Positions 26,831 to 36,102 of a stretch of DNA of 64,000 bases are shown piece by piece. Each line of letters begins with the position of its first letter. The stretch's first letter is position 1. A model generated the notes under the pieces. It did no database searches. It worked only from the letters and a program-made list of their open reading frames with translations, and was not told the origin of the DNA. Position numbers and translations under genes: made by a program. Source of the stretch: Herminiimonas sp. (lineage in GTDB: Bacteria; Pseudomonadota; Gammaproteobacteria; Burkholderiales; Burkholderiaceae_D); NCBI GenBank assembly GCA_028292265.1, contig JAQGMR010000069.1:1-64000 (forward strand), read 5' to 3'.

Positions 26831-27034
26831 TCAAGGCTTGCGCGTGTCGGAGGTGTTACGCGTTGCATCATCTACCGACTGCTCTACGTTTCCCACACCC
26901 TTTTGCACTTTTCCCTCGCCCTGTTTTTCAAGGCCCTTTGCCTGCTGGCTGGTGCTGCCTGTGGCCTTGCCCACTTCTTGCTGAACTTTGCCTGCAGCAT
27001 CCTTCACCGCACCCTTGATTTGATCTGTATTCAT
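26831..27034 (-). CDS. CsbD family small stress protein
   Basis: A 67-residue hydrophilic protein starting MNTDQIKGAVKDAAGKVQQE, the CsbD signature. Two related KGxxKxxxGKxQ units are visible. CsbD proteins are strongly induced by general stress in many bacteria, but their function is unknown. GAGGAG precedes the ATG at proper spacing, and a strong terminator follows, so it is monocistronic. Confidence 0.93.
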   Translation of the reverse strand: MNTDQIKGAVKDAAGKVQQEVGKATGSTSQQAKGLEKQGEGKVQKGVGNVEQSVDDATRNTSDTRKP

Positions 27035-27164
27035 GTTAGAGCTCCTCGAGTTTATGAATGCAAAATGGCGCTACTTTTGTAGGATTGCCATTCGCGAAAC
27101 TTAGTTCCCGACTGATACGATTCGACCCATGCCGACCGATTCTTCCGGCAATCACGGGTCTGGT

Positions 27165-27494
27165 TCATTTCTGCGTCTTTCCGTGTCCGGCGCGTGCCTT
27201 CGCGTCGTCGCGCGGTGAGGGAATGGCGATTGGATCGCTCGCCGGAAAGGTCAGGTCCACCGCTTCATCATGCAGGGCTTCGCGGCGTTCCTCGGTATCG
27301 CCGGAGGCAATCTTTCGCTCGGTCCGGTCGGCCCATGAGGCATCGTCCGGCGTAATGTCTTTCGGCGTTACCTCAACCGGAGAATCTCCATGCGACGATG
27401 AATGCCCAGCGTTACCTGGCGCTGCACCCTTTCCATTGCTGAATGCGCCTTCCTTGTTTTTATTCTCCGCATCTTTTTTCGCTTGGCTTGACAT
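27165..27494 (-). CDS. Small hydrophilic protein, unknown function
   Basis: A 109-residue, highly charged protein with no transmembrane segment. The N-terminal half is rich in Lys, Asn, Gly and Ser (KKDAENKNKEGAFSNGKG), and the C-terminal half has the more conserved-looking HDEAVDLTFPASDPIAIPSP. A strong AGGAGG ribosome-binding site lies six bases before the ATG. I recognise similar short proteins with the DLTFPASDP motif in proteobacterial stress loci, but no function is known. Its neighbour is a CsbD stress protein on the same strand. Confidence 0.78.
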   Translation of the reverse strand: MSSQAKKDAENKNKEGAFSNGKGAAPGNAGHSSSHGDSPVEVTPKDITPDDASWADRTERKIASGDTEERREALHDEAVDLTFPASDPIAIPSPRDDAKARAGHGKTQK

Positions 27495-27703
27495 GAATTC
27501 CTCCTGTTAATCAATGTCTGAACGGATAGGACCGCAAGCTTCACGAGATGTTGCGAGGATTAGCGGCTTTTTTGTCATGCTCGTCGGAATCGCCGGCCAG
27601 CCTGCCCGGACGCAACCCGCTGGGCGCCGCGGAAATGCGCTGTGCTATCGAGTCATTTCTTTGAAAGTCCAAAATGAAAATTGCTTAAATGGAGAGACAA
27701 CGC

Positions 27704-28501
27704 ATGGTGGATTACGAACTGTATTACTGGCCCGAGATACCAGGACGCGGCGAATTCGTGCGGCTCGCATTTGAAGATGCCGGCGTTCCGTATGTCGACA
27801 TGGCGCGCGAAAAGGGCAGGGGCAAGGGTGAGCAGGCGATGCTACGCATGCTCGGTAGCGGCGACCGGCTTGCGACGCCGCCCTTCGCGCCGCCGTTTCT
27901 AAAGCATGGCGACCTGGTAATCGGGCAAACCGCCAACATCCTGCTATACCTCGGCGGCCGGCTAGGTCTGGCGCCGCGGGATGAAGCCGGCGGGCTTTGG
28001 ACCCATCAATTGCAACTGACGATCGCCGACTTCATCGTCGAAATTCACGATGCGCATCATCCGCTGTCGGGCGCGCTGTACTACGAAGACCAGAAGGCCG
28101 AAGCCGCACGCCGCGCTGCGGACTTCGTCGACAGTCGTCTGCCGAAATTCCTGGGCTATTTTGAGGGCATACTGGCACGCGCTCACGTTACCGCGGGAGC
28201 CGGCACGAGGGGTCAGGCAGGCGACCGCGCGAGGCAAGGAATTGTCGGCCCTTTTACCCATGTGGATTTGTCGCTGTTCCATGTCATGGCCGGGCTGCAG
28301 TATGCCTTTCCGAGCTCCATGAATCGCATGGCGCCCTCGCTGCCGCATCTGCTGACGCTGGAAAAGGCGGTCCGGCAGCGGCCCAACATCGCCGCTTATC
28401 TAGCCAGCCCGCGGCGGCTGCCGTTCAACCAGCAAGGCATCTTCCGCCACTATCCAGAACTCGACGAAGGAACTCGAGACGGCAGTCCGAAATCGCCATA
28501 G
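27704..28501 (+). CDS. Glutathione S-transferase
   Basis: A 265-residue GST. The N-terminal thioredoxin-like domain starts YELYYWPEIPGRGEFVRLAFEDAG, with Tyr in the catalytic position typical of Alpha/Mu/Pi/Sigma-like GSTs, and the cis-proline lies in PPFAPPFLKHG. A helical C-domain includes FTHVDLSLFHVMAGL. GGAGAG seven bases before 27704 supports this ATG; ATG at 27689 would add five residues. It is a single gene, convergent with ppnN. Confidence 0.9.
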   Translation: MVDYELYYWPEIPGRGEFVRLAFEDAGVPYVDMAREKGRGKGEQAMLRMLGSGDRLATPPFAPPFLKHGDLVIGQTANILLYLGGRLGLAPRDEAGGLWTHQLQLTIADFIVEIHDAHHPLSGALYYEDQKAEAARRAADFVDSRLPKFLGYFEGILARAHVTAGAGTRGQAGDRARQGIVGPFTHVDLSLFHVMAGLQYAFPSSMNRMAPSLPHLLTLEKAVRQRPNIAAYLASPRRLPFNQQGIFRHYPELDEGTRDGSPKSP

Positions 28502-28602
28502 AGTCAGTTGGGTTGCGCGCAGGTCGACCGCTGTGGCATGCCGCGCGCCCGGAACGGCGGAAACGCGACAGCAAGCGCCTGCCGGGTCGAGGGGACCGCC
28601 CT

Positions 28603-29979
28603 TCAGGTCACCACCCGGTAGCACGGCACATAGGCCTTGCCGCCCAGCTTCATCCGTTGCTGGCGCACGAATGCCGCAAGGAGTGCATCCATTGGTTCCA
28701 TGACGGCCCGGTCACCATGGATTTCGAAGTGCCCAAACCGCTCGATCGCCCGGATCCCCTGGTCCTTTACATTGCCGGCAACCACACCGGAGAATGCGCG
28801 CCGAAGGTTGGCAGCCAGCAGGTGACGGTGCTGATCCTTGTGCAATGAGAGGTTGCGCATGTTTTCATGCGTAGGGTGGAACGGCCGCTGGAATTCTTCG
28901 TCGATCTTCAATGTCCAGTTGAAGTAGTACGCGTCGGTGCGCTCCTTGCGGAATTCGCGCACTGTTTTCAGGCCGGCAAGCATGCGCTGCGCAACGGCGG
29001 GGGCGTCATCAATGATGATTTCATAGCGCTTCTGCGCCTCGGCCCCAAGCGTCAGTCCAATGAACTGATCGATCTGCTCGAAATAGGCTGCTGAGCCAGC
29101 CGGGCCAGTGAAGATGAGAGGGAAGGGCTGTTCCGCATTTTGCGGATGCAGCAGAATGCCAAGGATGTAAAGGATCTCTTCCGCCGTGCCGGCGCCGCCA
29201 GGGAACACAACAATGCCGTGGCCTATGCGCACGAACGCCTCCAGCCGTTTTTCTATGTCGGGCAGGATCACGAGGTCATTGACGATCGGGTTCGGCGATT
29301 CGGCCGCGATGATGCCGGGCTCCGAGATGCCAAGGTATCTCCCGTTGCCGATGCGCTGCTTTGCGTGACCAATCGTGGCACCTTTCATCGGCCCTTTCAT
29401 CGCGCCCGGTCCGCAGCCGGTGCAGATATCGAGTGCCCGCAAACCAAGCTCATAGCCGACGGTTTTGGTGTAATCGTATTCCTCCCGGGAGATGGAATGG
29501 CCGCCCCAGCAGACCACCAAATTCGGGTTCAGCATTGGGCGCAGCACATTGGCGTTGCGCAGGATATGGAAGACGGCGTCGGTCATGCCCGACGACGTGT
29601 TCAGGTCGAAATTGACGTTGCCGTTGATTTCGTCGCTGATGAAGAGGACATCGCGCAGGACGGAAAATAAATGCTCGTGAATGCCGCGAATCATCTTGCC
29701 ATCGACGAACGCGCTGGACGGCGCGCCGCGAATGTCGAGCTTTATGCCGCGCTCGCGCTCGACGACGCGGATCTCGAAGGAGTGATATTTCTCGAGGAGT
29801 TCCTTGCCGTCGTCTGTTGTGTTGCCACAGTTAAGAACCGCTAGCGCGCAGTTGCGAAAAACCTGGTAGAGGCCACCATGGCTGTGATCAAGCAGCTTGT
29901 GAATTTCTGCCTTGGAGAGAACGTCCAGCCGACCTTCCGGCGAGATTTGTGTATCGATTAGTTTGTATTCCATACGCAT
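28603..29979 (-). CDS. ppnN: Pyrimidine/purine nucleotide 5'-monophosphate nucleosidase PpnN (LOG family)
   Basis: A 458-residue protein, close to E. coli PpnN (YgdH, 454 residues), which splits nucleoside monophosphates to base and ribose 5-phosphate and is tuned by (p)ppGpp. The LOG domain is visible in the middle: CWGGHSISREEYDY, CTGCGPGAMKGPMKGA, and VVFPGGAGTAEEILYILG (the PGGxGTxxE motif). The N-terminal DUF4478-like region starts SPEGRLDVLSKAEI. I chose ATG 29979; ATG 29973 is equally close to the family start. The in-frame extension to 30144 is not supported. Confidence 0.94.
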   Translation of the reverse strand: MRMEYKLIDTQISPEGRLDVLSKAEIHKLLDHSHGGLYQVFRNCALAVLNCGNTTDDGKELLEKYHSFEIRVVERERGIKLDIRGAPSSAFVDGKMIRGIHEHLFSVLRDVLFISDEINGNVNFDLNTSSGMTDAVFHILRNANVLRPMLNPNLVVCWGGHSISREEYDYTKTVGYELGLRALDICTGCGPGAMKGPMKGATIGHAKQRIGNGRYLGISEPGIIAAESPNPIVNDLVILPDIEKRLEAFVRIGHGIVVFPGGAGTAEEILYILGILLHPQNAEQPFPLIFTGPAGSAAYFEQIDQFIGLTLGAEAQKRYEIIIDDAPAVAQRMLAGLKTVREFRKERTDAYYFNWTLKIDEEFQRPFHPTHENMRNLSLHKDQHRHLLAANLRRAFSGVVAGNVKDQGIRAIERFGHFEIHGDRAVMEPMDALLAAFVRQQRMKLGGKAYVPCYRVVT

Positions 29980-30320
29980 TGCTTTCTGTAAGACCGCCAG
30001 TATCAGCCTGTATCGTGCCACAGTCCATCTCTTCCCCTTGGTGGTCTGAGGGAAATCATGCCAACAGTAAATAAGCGTGGCACCTTGGCAATGCACGCGG
30101 GCCGTATGCGCATGCTCAACGAAAAACCGGCGCTTACATGTCATAACGTAGAGGCCGCTGAACCCTTGCCACCGAAAAATGTCTAGCCACTTGCCGCACG
30201 GCGTGCGCCATGCGGCAGACGGAATACCACTCCGGCTGGCCAGTGCCCGCGTCCGTCCAATTTACCGGAGCGCACACGCCGGTAGATGAGAACGTCGTGA
30301 GCCGGCGAGTGCAACGAGTC

Positions 30321-32990
30321 ATGGAGAAAAGCACGTTGAAAGCTGAACAGCCCGGGGGTAACGCGACATCCCGCGATAACGTCTCCACGAATGGAGCGGT
30401 GCGCCCCGGTGCCTCAAGCGAGGGCGCCTCGAGCCAGATGGTTGGCCAGACCGCCGACACCGCTGCGCCCGAAGTCGCCGCTGCGGAGTGCTCGGTTCTT
30501 GAGGCCCTGAAGAACAGCGAAGAGCGCCAACGCTTCAGCCTCGAAGCGGGCGGCATCGGGGTCTGGGACATGGACCTGATTACGCGACGCATGTGGAATT
30601 CGGCACTGCACGACCGGATTTTCGGGTACAGAACGCCGCAATCGGAATGGACCTACGACCGTTTCCTTTCTCACATTCATCCGCAGGACAGGGATCGCAT
30701 CGCCGAACAGTTCGAAAAGGCGATCCGTTCCGCGGGCGGACTGGATTTTGAATGCCGCATACAGCGCGCCGGCGGAACGATTCGCTGGATAGCGGGACAT
30801 GGGCGGCTCATGCACGACGCGGCAGGAAATCCGGTGCGGATGCACGGCACGATTTCCGATATTTCGGATCAGGTAAGAATGAAGGAGTCGCTGCAACAGC
30901 AGACCGGCCTGTTCCAGATGGTGCTTAACAGCATGTCGGAAGGAGTCATTGCCTGCAACGAAAAGGGAGACCTGATACTGATCAACAAGTCTGCCAAGCA
31001 GGCCTTGGCGCTTGACGACGACATCACCAGTCTCGCCGGCCTGACGGCCAATTATGAATGGCTGATGCCGGACGGATTGAATCCCTGTCCGGTGGAGCAA
31101 CGCCCGCTGGAGCGCGCCCTGGCCGGCGAAAGGTTGACCGATTTCGAAGTCACCATTCGCAGCAATTCACGCAAGGTTGACCTTGCCATAAGCAGTTCCT
31201 CTTCACCCCTCACGGACGGCGGTGGCAATATTGTCGGCGCGCTCAATGTGTTTCGCGACGTGACGGAGAGCCGGCGGGCCCAGAATGAATTGCGCAGCGC
31301 GGAGCAGCATTTTCGTCTGCTGGTTGAAGGCACCACTGACTACGCTATTTTCATGCTCGACGCCGCTGGCTTCGTTGTGAGCTGGAATCCTGGAGCACAG
31401 CGCATCCTGGGCTACGAAGAAAGGGAAGCGGTGGGGCGTCACATGTCCCTGTTTTATACCGCCGAGGACATTCGCAAGGGTGAACCGCAACGCAAGCTGG
31501 CGCAGACGGTAGAGGAGGGCAGGGCCGAAGAAGATGCCTGGCGCGTACGCAAGGACGGCCAGCGCTTTTGGTCGACGGGCGTGCTGGACGCCCTGCATGA
31601 CGAAAACGGCATCGTGCGCGGCTTCGTTGAGATCATGCGGGACAATACTGAACGCCGGCTTGCGGAAGAAAACACGTTTTTCCTTGCCAATCACGACGCG
31701 CTCACCGGCTTGCCAAATCGGGCCCGATTCCTGGAACGGCTGGACGAAGCGTTGATGAACGCTGACCGGGACGAAACGCAGGTCGCCGTGCTGCTGCTGG
31801 ACCTCGACCGCTTCAAGCTGATCAACGATACCCTCGGCCACCACGTTGGCGACCAGCTGCTTAAAAAAGTGGCGCATCGGCTGACGCGTTGCGTACGCGA
31901 AACCGACACGGTGGCGCGGCTCGGCGGCGACGAATTTGTCATCATCCTCACGCGCTTGAAGGACGTCGCCAGCGTCGAGGCTTTGGCTTCGAAAATCGTG
32001 CAGGAGATGGCGCGCCCTTATCACGTCAACCGGCAGGAAGTCCGTAGCGGCACCAGCCTCGGTGTGGCGATCTACCGGCGCGATGGCAATGATCCAGGCG
32101 AGCTTTTGCAGAAAGCCGATCTGGCGATGTATCGCGCCAAGGCTTCCGGCCGCAACCACTACCGAATCTTCGCGCCCAGCATGTTGACCGAGGTGCAGAC
32201 CCGGCGCGAGCAGGAGGACAGCCTGCGCCATGCGCTGGAACACCATGAGTTCGAGCTTGCTTTCCAGCCGCAGATCGACCTTGACAGCTTGCGCCTGTCT
32301 GGCGCGGAGGTGCTGTTGCGCAGCACGAACCGGGTGTTGCAAACCATACCGACCAGCAAGGTGATTTCGCTGGCGGAAGAAACCGGCCTGATTATTCCCC
32401 TGGGTGAATGGGTGCTCGGGGAGACCTGCCGCCAGCTAAAACACTGGCAAGCCATCGGACTGCCCGAATTCAAGGTGGCGGTAAACTTCTCTTCAACGCA
32501 TTTGCTCGCCCCGGACTTTGTCAGTACGGTACGACGTGCCTTGTTGGACTCCGGGCTCGACCCGCGCTTCCTGGAACTGGAGGTTACTGAAGGGCTTCTG
32601 GTGGCGGCCAGCGAAGCCAACAACCAGGTGATGACTTCCCTGAAAGAACTTGGCGTATCCATCAGCGTCGACGACTTCGGGACAGGATTTTCCGCTCTGT
32701 CCTACCTCAAGAATTTCCCGGTCGATGTATTGAAGCTGGACGAGTCCCTGGTGCGCCATTTGCCCACCGACCTGGACGACGTGGCCATCGTCTCCGCCAT
32801 TATTCGGTTGGCCCTCGATTTGAACATCAAGGTGATTGCGGAAGGCGTCGAAACGGCCGACCAGCTTGCCTACCTGCGCAGCACAGACTGCAACACGGCG
32901 CAGGGATTCCTGTTCAGTCCGGCAGTCCGCCCCGACAAGTTCGAAGTTTTGCTGATGAAGGAAAAATGGTCGGCCACGGTACTTCACTAA
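30321..32990 (+). CDS. PAS-PAS-PAS-GGDEF-EAL cyclic-di-GMP protein
   Basis: An 889-residue cytosolic regulator with about three PAS/PAC sensor modules (residues ~50-440). The GGDEF cyclase domain has an intact GGDEF (535-539) and the upstream RETD inhibitory site. The EAL phosphodiesterase domain has EVL in place of EAL (663-665) but retains LEVTEGLL, DDFGTGFSALSYL and AEGVET. Both catalytic activities could be present. No transmembrane segment is seen. The ATG at 30321 is chosen; ATG 30210 would add 37 residues without PAS similarity. The 341-bp gap to ppnN must hold both divergent promoters. Confidence 0.93.
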   Translation: MEKSTLKAEQPGGNATSRDNVSTNGAVRPGASSEGASSQMVGQTADTAAPEVAAAECSVLEALKNSEERQRFSLEAGGIGVWDMDLITRRMWNSALHDRIFGYRTPQSEWTYDRFLSHIHPQDRDRIAEQFEKAIRSAGGLDFECRIQRAGGTIRWIAGHGRLMHDAAGNPVRMHGTISDISDQVRMKESLQQQTGLFQMVLNSMSEGVIACNEKGDLILINKSAKQALALDDDITSLAGLTANYEWLMPDGLNPCPVEQRPLERALAGERLTDFEVTIRSNSRKVDLAISSSSSPLTDGGGNIVGALNVFRDVTESRRAQNELRSAEQHFRLLVEGTTDYAIFMLDAAGFVVSWNPGAQRILGYEEREAVGRHMSLFYTAEDIRKGEPQRKLAQTVEEGRAEEDAWRVRKDGQRFWSTGVLDALHDENGIVRGFVEIMRDNTERRLAEENTFFLANHDALTGLPNRARFLERLDEALMNADRDETQVAVLLLDLDRFKLINDTLGHHVGDQLLKKVAHRLTRCVRETDTVARLGGDEFVIILTRLKDVASVEALASKIVQEMARPYHVNRQEVRSGTSLGVAIYRRDGNDPGELLQKADLAMYRAKASGRNHYRIFAPSMLTEVQTRREQEDSLRHALEHHEFELAFQPQIDLDSLRLSGAEVLLRSTNRVLQTIPTSKVISLAEETGLIIPLGEWVLGETCRQLKHWQAIGLPEFKVAVNFSSTHLLAPDFVSTVRRALLDSGLDPRFLELEVTEGLLVAASEANNQVMTSLKELGVSISVDDFGTGFSALSYLKNFPVDVLKLDESLVRHLPTDLDDVAIVSAIIRLALDLNIKVIAEGVETADQLAYLRSTDCNTAQGFLFSPAVRPDKFEVLLMKEKWSATVLH

Positions 32991-33065
32991 ACGATTCTGC
33001 TGGCGTCCCGTCGGTGGGGCGTGCCCGCCGCGACCGCGAGGTGCCGAACCTGCACTTGTCGTGAA

Positions 33066-35231
33066 ATGGATGCTTCCACTGGACCAGACCGCCTCCTGCA
33101 ACCCGGCCGAAACTGCTGGCGGATTGCGCATACGCACCGCTTTGCGATGCTGGTCGACGCTGACGACTATTTCCGCTCGGTCCGAAACGCAGTCCGCCAA
33201 GCTCGGCACAGCGTCATCATCCTCGGCTGGGACATCGACAGCCGGACCTTGTTGGTTCCGGGTGGCGCGAATGATGGCTATCCAGAGCCGCTCGGTGACT
33301 TCCTGCATGCTGTCGTCGCAAGCCGGCCGGACTTGCGGGTCCATGTTCTCAATTGGGACTTCGCCATGTTGTATGCGCTGGAGCGCGAATGGCTACCGGT
33401 CTACAAGATGGGATGGCGCACGCATCCACGTCTGTCGTTCAGGATGGATGGCAGGCATCCCATTGGCGGTTCGCACCATCAGAAAGTGGTCGTGGTGGAC
33501 GACGAACTCGCCTTCTCGGGCGGCCTGGACTTGACGGGCTGCCGATGGGATACGAGCGAGCATGCTTCCAGCTTGCCGCTGCGGCGCGACGTAAACGGAA
33601 AACCCTATGCGCCGTTCCATGATGTGCAGGCCATGGTGGACGGTGACGCGGCACGCGTGCTCGGGGAGCTCGCCCGTGAACGGTGGCGGCGCTGTTGCGA
33701 CGAAACGCTTGAGGCGCCGCCGTCGGAATTCAATGCCGTCGACGCGCCGCGCACCACGCTGTGGCCTTCCGACATCTCCCCGGACATTGAAGAGATCGAG
33801 GTTGCGGTATCCCGGACCGAGCCGGCATTCGAGGACCATGTCGGCGTGCACGAGGTGCGGCAATTGCACATCGATGCCATCGCCTCCGCGCGTGAAATCC
33901 TATTCTTCGAGAACCAGTATTTCACGTCGGGCCTGATCGCCGATGCGCTCGGCCAGCGCCTGTCCGAACCCGGGGGGCCGGAGGTTGTGGTTATTTCGCC
34001 GGAGCTGCAAAGCGGCTGGCTGGAAGAGGCCACGATGGGCGTGCTGCGCGCGCGCATGCAAAAGCGCCTGCAGTCGGCCAACCTGCACCAGCGTTACCTG
34101 CTTTGCTGCCCGCACCTGCCGGGCCTGAAGGACGGTTGCCTGAACGTGCACAGCAAGGTTTTCGCGGTTGACGAGAACCTGTTCTGTATCGGTTCGGCGA
34201 ACTTGTCCAATCGGTCCATGGCGCTCGACACTGAATGCTGTCTGACGATTGAGGCGCATGGCCATCACGCCCCGCGCATCCGTGCAGCCATTGCCCACCT
34301 GCGCAACCGGCTGCTTGGCGAGCACCTCGACACGGCACCCGGCACGGTAGCGGCAACCATCGCGGCCAAGCGCAGCCTGATCGGCGCCATTGATTCACTG
34401 CGCACTTCCGGGAAGCGCGCCTTGCATGCATTCCATCCCGTCAGTACGCCGGAACTGGACGCTCTGATACCGGAACAGGCCATGTTCGATCCGGAGCGCC
34501 CGATTGAACCGGACAGACTGCTACAGCAATTTGTCCCGGAAGAAGCGCGAAAGCCGGCGCCCCGTCGGCTGATTGCCATGGCGGCGCTTGGACTCCTGCT
34601 CGGTGGCCTGGCTATTGCATGGCACGCGACACCGCTTAAGGAATGGGTGAACCTGGCCGCGCTGATTGCCCTTGCGCGCAGCGTAGTGGACATGCCGTTT
34701 GCCCCGCTCGCCGTGGTGGCTGCCTATGTAATCGGCGGGCTTGTCATGCTGCCCGTCATGTTGCTGATTGCCGTGAGCGGCGTGGTTTTTGGTCCTTTCG
34801 TCGGAGCGCTCTATGCCATTGCCGGCTCCATGGCGAGCGCAACCGTGGCTTATGCGATTGGCTGGTGGCTTGGGCGAGACGTGGTTGGTCGAATGCTGGG
34901 GCCGCGCATAAACCGCCTGTCGCGCCGCATCGCCAAACGCGGCATTCTCGCCATGATGGTCGTGCGGCTGGTTCCCGTCGCACCTTTTACAATTGTCAAC
35001 ATGGTGGCGGGCGCGTCGCACATCCGCTTCCGCGACTACCTGATCGGCACGCTTCTCGGCATGACGCCGGGGATCATGATCATGGTCACCTTCGTCCATA
35101 ACCTGGCCGAAGTGGTCCGCAGACCAAGCGCGGGAACTATCGGTGTCCTTGCTGGGGTGGTGGTGGCCCTGATCGCATTCGGCTGGCTACTGCAGCGTCT
35201 TCTGGCGCAGCGGCGCGGCGTCGGCGCATGA
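33066..35231 (+). CDS. Phospholipase D-type protein fused to a VTT/DedA membrane domain
   Basis: A 721-residue fusion. The N-terminal two thirds is a PLD/cardiolipin-synthase-type enzyme with two HKD motifs: HHQKVVVVDDELAFSGG (His138, Lys140, Asp145) and HSKVFAVDENLFCIGSANLS (His362, Lys364, Asp369). The C-terminal ~200 residues are a VTT (SNARE-associated, DedA-like) domain with several transmembrane helices, including MLLIAVSGVVFGPFVGALYA. It probably makes or remodels phospholipid at the inner membrane. The EEP-family gene overlaps its end by four bases, as clsB and ybhP are linked in E. coli. The ATG at 33066 is used. Confidence 0.93.
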   Translation: MDASTGPDRLLQPGRNCWRIAHTHRFAMLVDADDYFRSVRNAVRQARHSVIILGWDIDSRTLLVPGGANDGYPEPLGDFLHAVVASRPDLRVHVLNWDFAMLYALEREWLPVYKMGWRTHPRLSFRMDGRHPIGGSHHQKVVVVDDELAFSGGLDLTGCRWDTSEHASSLPLRRDVNGKPYAPFHDVQAMVDGDAARVLGELARERWRRCCDETLEAPPSEFNAVDAPRTTLWPSDISPDIEEIEVAVSRTEPAFEDHVGVHEVRQLHIDAIASAREILFFENQYFTSGLIADALGQRLSEPGGPEVVVISPELQSGWLEEATMGVLRARMQKRLQSANLHQRYLLCCPHLPGLKDGCLNVHSKVFAVDENLFCIGSANLSNRSMALDTECCLTIEAHGHHAPRIRAAIAHLRNRLLGEHLDTAPGTVAATIAAKRSLIGAIDSLRTSGKRALHAFHPVSTPELDALIPEQAMFDPERPIEPDRLLQQFVPEEARKPAPRRLIAMAALGLLLGGLAIAWHATPLKEWVNLAALIALARSVVDMPFAPLAVVAAYVIGGLVMLPVMLLIAVSGVVFGPFVGALYAIAGSMASATVAYAIGWWLGRDVVGRMLGPRINRLSRRIAKRGILAMMVVRLVPVAPFTIVNMVAGASHIRFRDYLIGTLLGMTPGIMIMVTFVHNLAEVVRRPSAGTIGVLAGVVVALIAFGWLLQRLLAQRRGVGA

Positions 35232-36052
35232 CCGATGTTCTGAAGGAGGCTTCCCGACGCCTGGCAACTGCATTGCATGCCGGGACCGAGGACGAGGGTT
35301 CCGGGCCCGGGAACGACCGCAGACGCTTGCCACGCGCGCCCCCGGCGATTGCGCCGGATCTCAACCCCTGGCCGCTGTGTCTCGCCACCTACAACATCCA
35401 CGGGGCCGTAGGGACCGACCGGATCTTTTCCCCGAGCCGCGTGGCACAGGTACTGCTTGAAATGAATTCCGACATCGTCGCGCTGCAGGAAGTACCGCTT
35501 GGTGGCGGCGACATACCGGACGTGCTGGCGATCCTGCGCGACGCTACCGGGTTCAACGCGGTTGGGGGCGCCACCTTCAAGGTGGGTGAACGACTCTATG
35601 GCAATGCGGTGCTGTCGCGCTATCCAATCGTCGCGACCCGGGCCATAGACCTCTCGTTTGGCAAGCATGAACCGCGCGGCGCGCTGGACGCAGACATCGA
35701 CTGCCACGGGCATCCACTACGCGTGATTGCCACGCATCTCGGCCTGCGGCCGGCGGAGCGGCGGGAGCAGATTCGCCGTCTGCTGCAAAGCTTCGATACC
35801 GACCTGATGCCAGTAGTGCTGATGGGTGACGTCAACGAATGGTTCGTGTGGGGCAGGCCGCTGCGCTGGCTGGTGTCGCACTTTGAATCGGTGCCAGCGC
35901 CGCGCACCTTTCCCTCCCGCCGACCGCTCTTTGCGCTTGATCGCATCTGGATTCGTCCGCGGCATCGCCTGGTGCATGTGAAAGCCCATGCCAGTCCGCT
36001 GGCCCGCTGCGCATCAGATCATTTGCCGCTGGTAGCACACATTGATGGCTAG
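35228..36052 (+). CDS. Endonuclease/exonuclease/phosphatase family protein (YbhP-like)
   Basis: A 274-residue EEP-fold protein. Motifs include LATYNIHGAVG, IVALQEVP (metal-binding Glu), GNAVLSRYPI, IATHLGLRPAER, LMGDVNEW and the terminal SDHLPLVA. The N-terminal ~45 residues are polar. The ATGA overlap with the PLD-VTT gene shows coupling. EEP proteins next to PLD/cardiolipin-synthase genes are likely phospholipid phosphodiesterases rather than nucleases, an inference from the E. coli ybhP-clsB neighbourhood. Confidence 0.92.
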   Translation: MTDVLKEASRRLATALHAGTEDEGSGPGNDRRRLPRAPPAIAPDLNPWPLCLATYNIHGAVGTDRIFSPSRVAQVLLEMNSDIVALQEVPLGGGDIPDVLAILRDATGFNAVGGATFKVGERLYGNAVLSRYPIVATRAIDLSFGKHEPRGALDADIDCHGHPLRVIATHLGLRPAERREQIRRLLQSFDTDLMPVVLMGDVNEWFVWGRPLRWLVSHFESVPAPRTFPSRRPLFALDRIWIRPRHRLVHVKAHASPLARCASDHLPLVAHIDG

Positions 36053-36102
36053 CCTCGGGCAGTGTGGAATAATGCTCAACTGAATCGACTCTCCGGGCAA
36101 TC

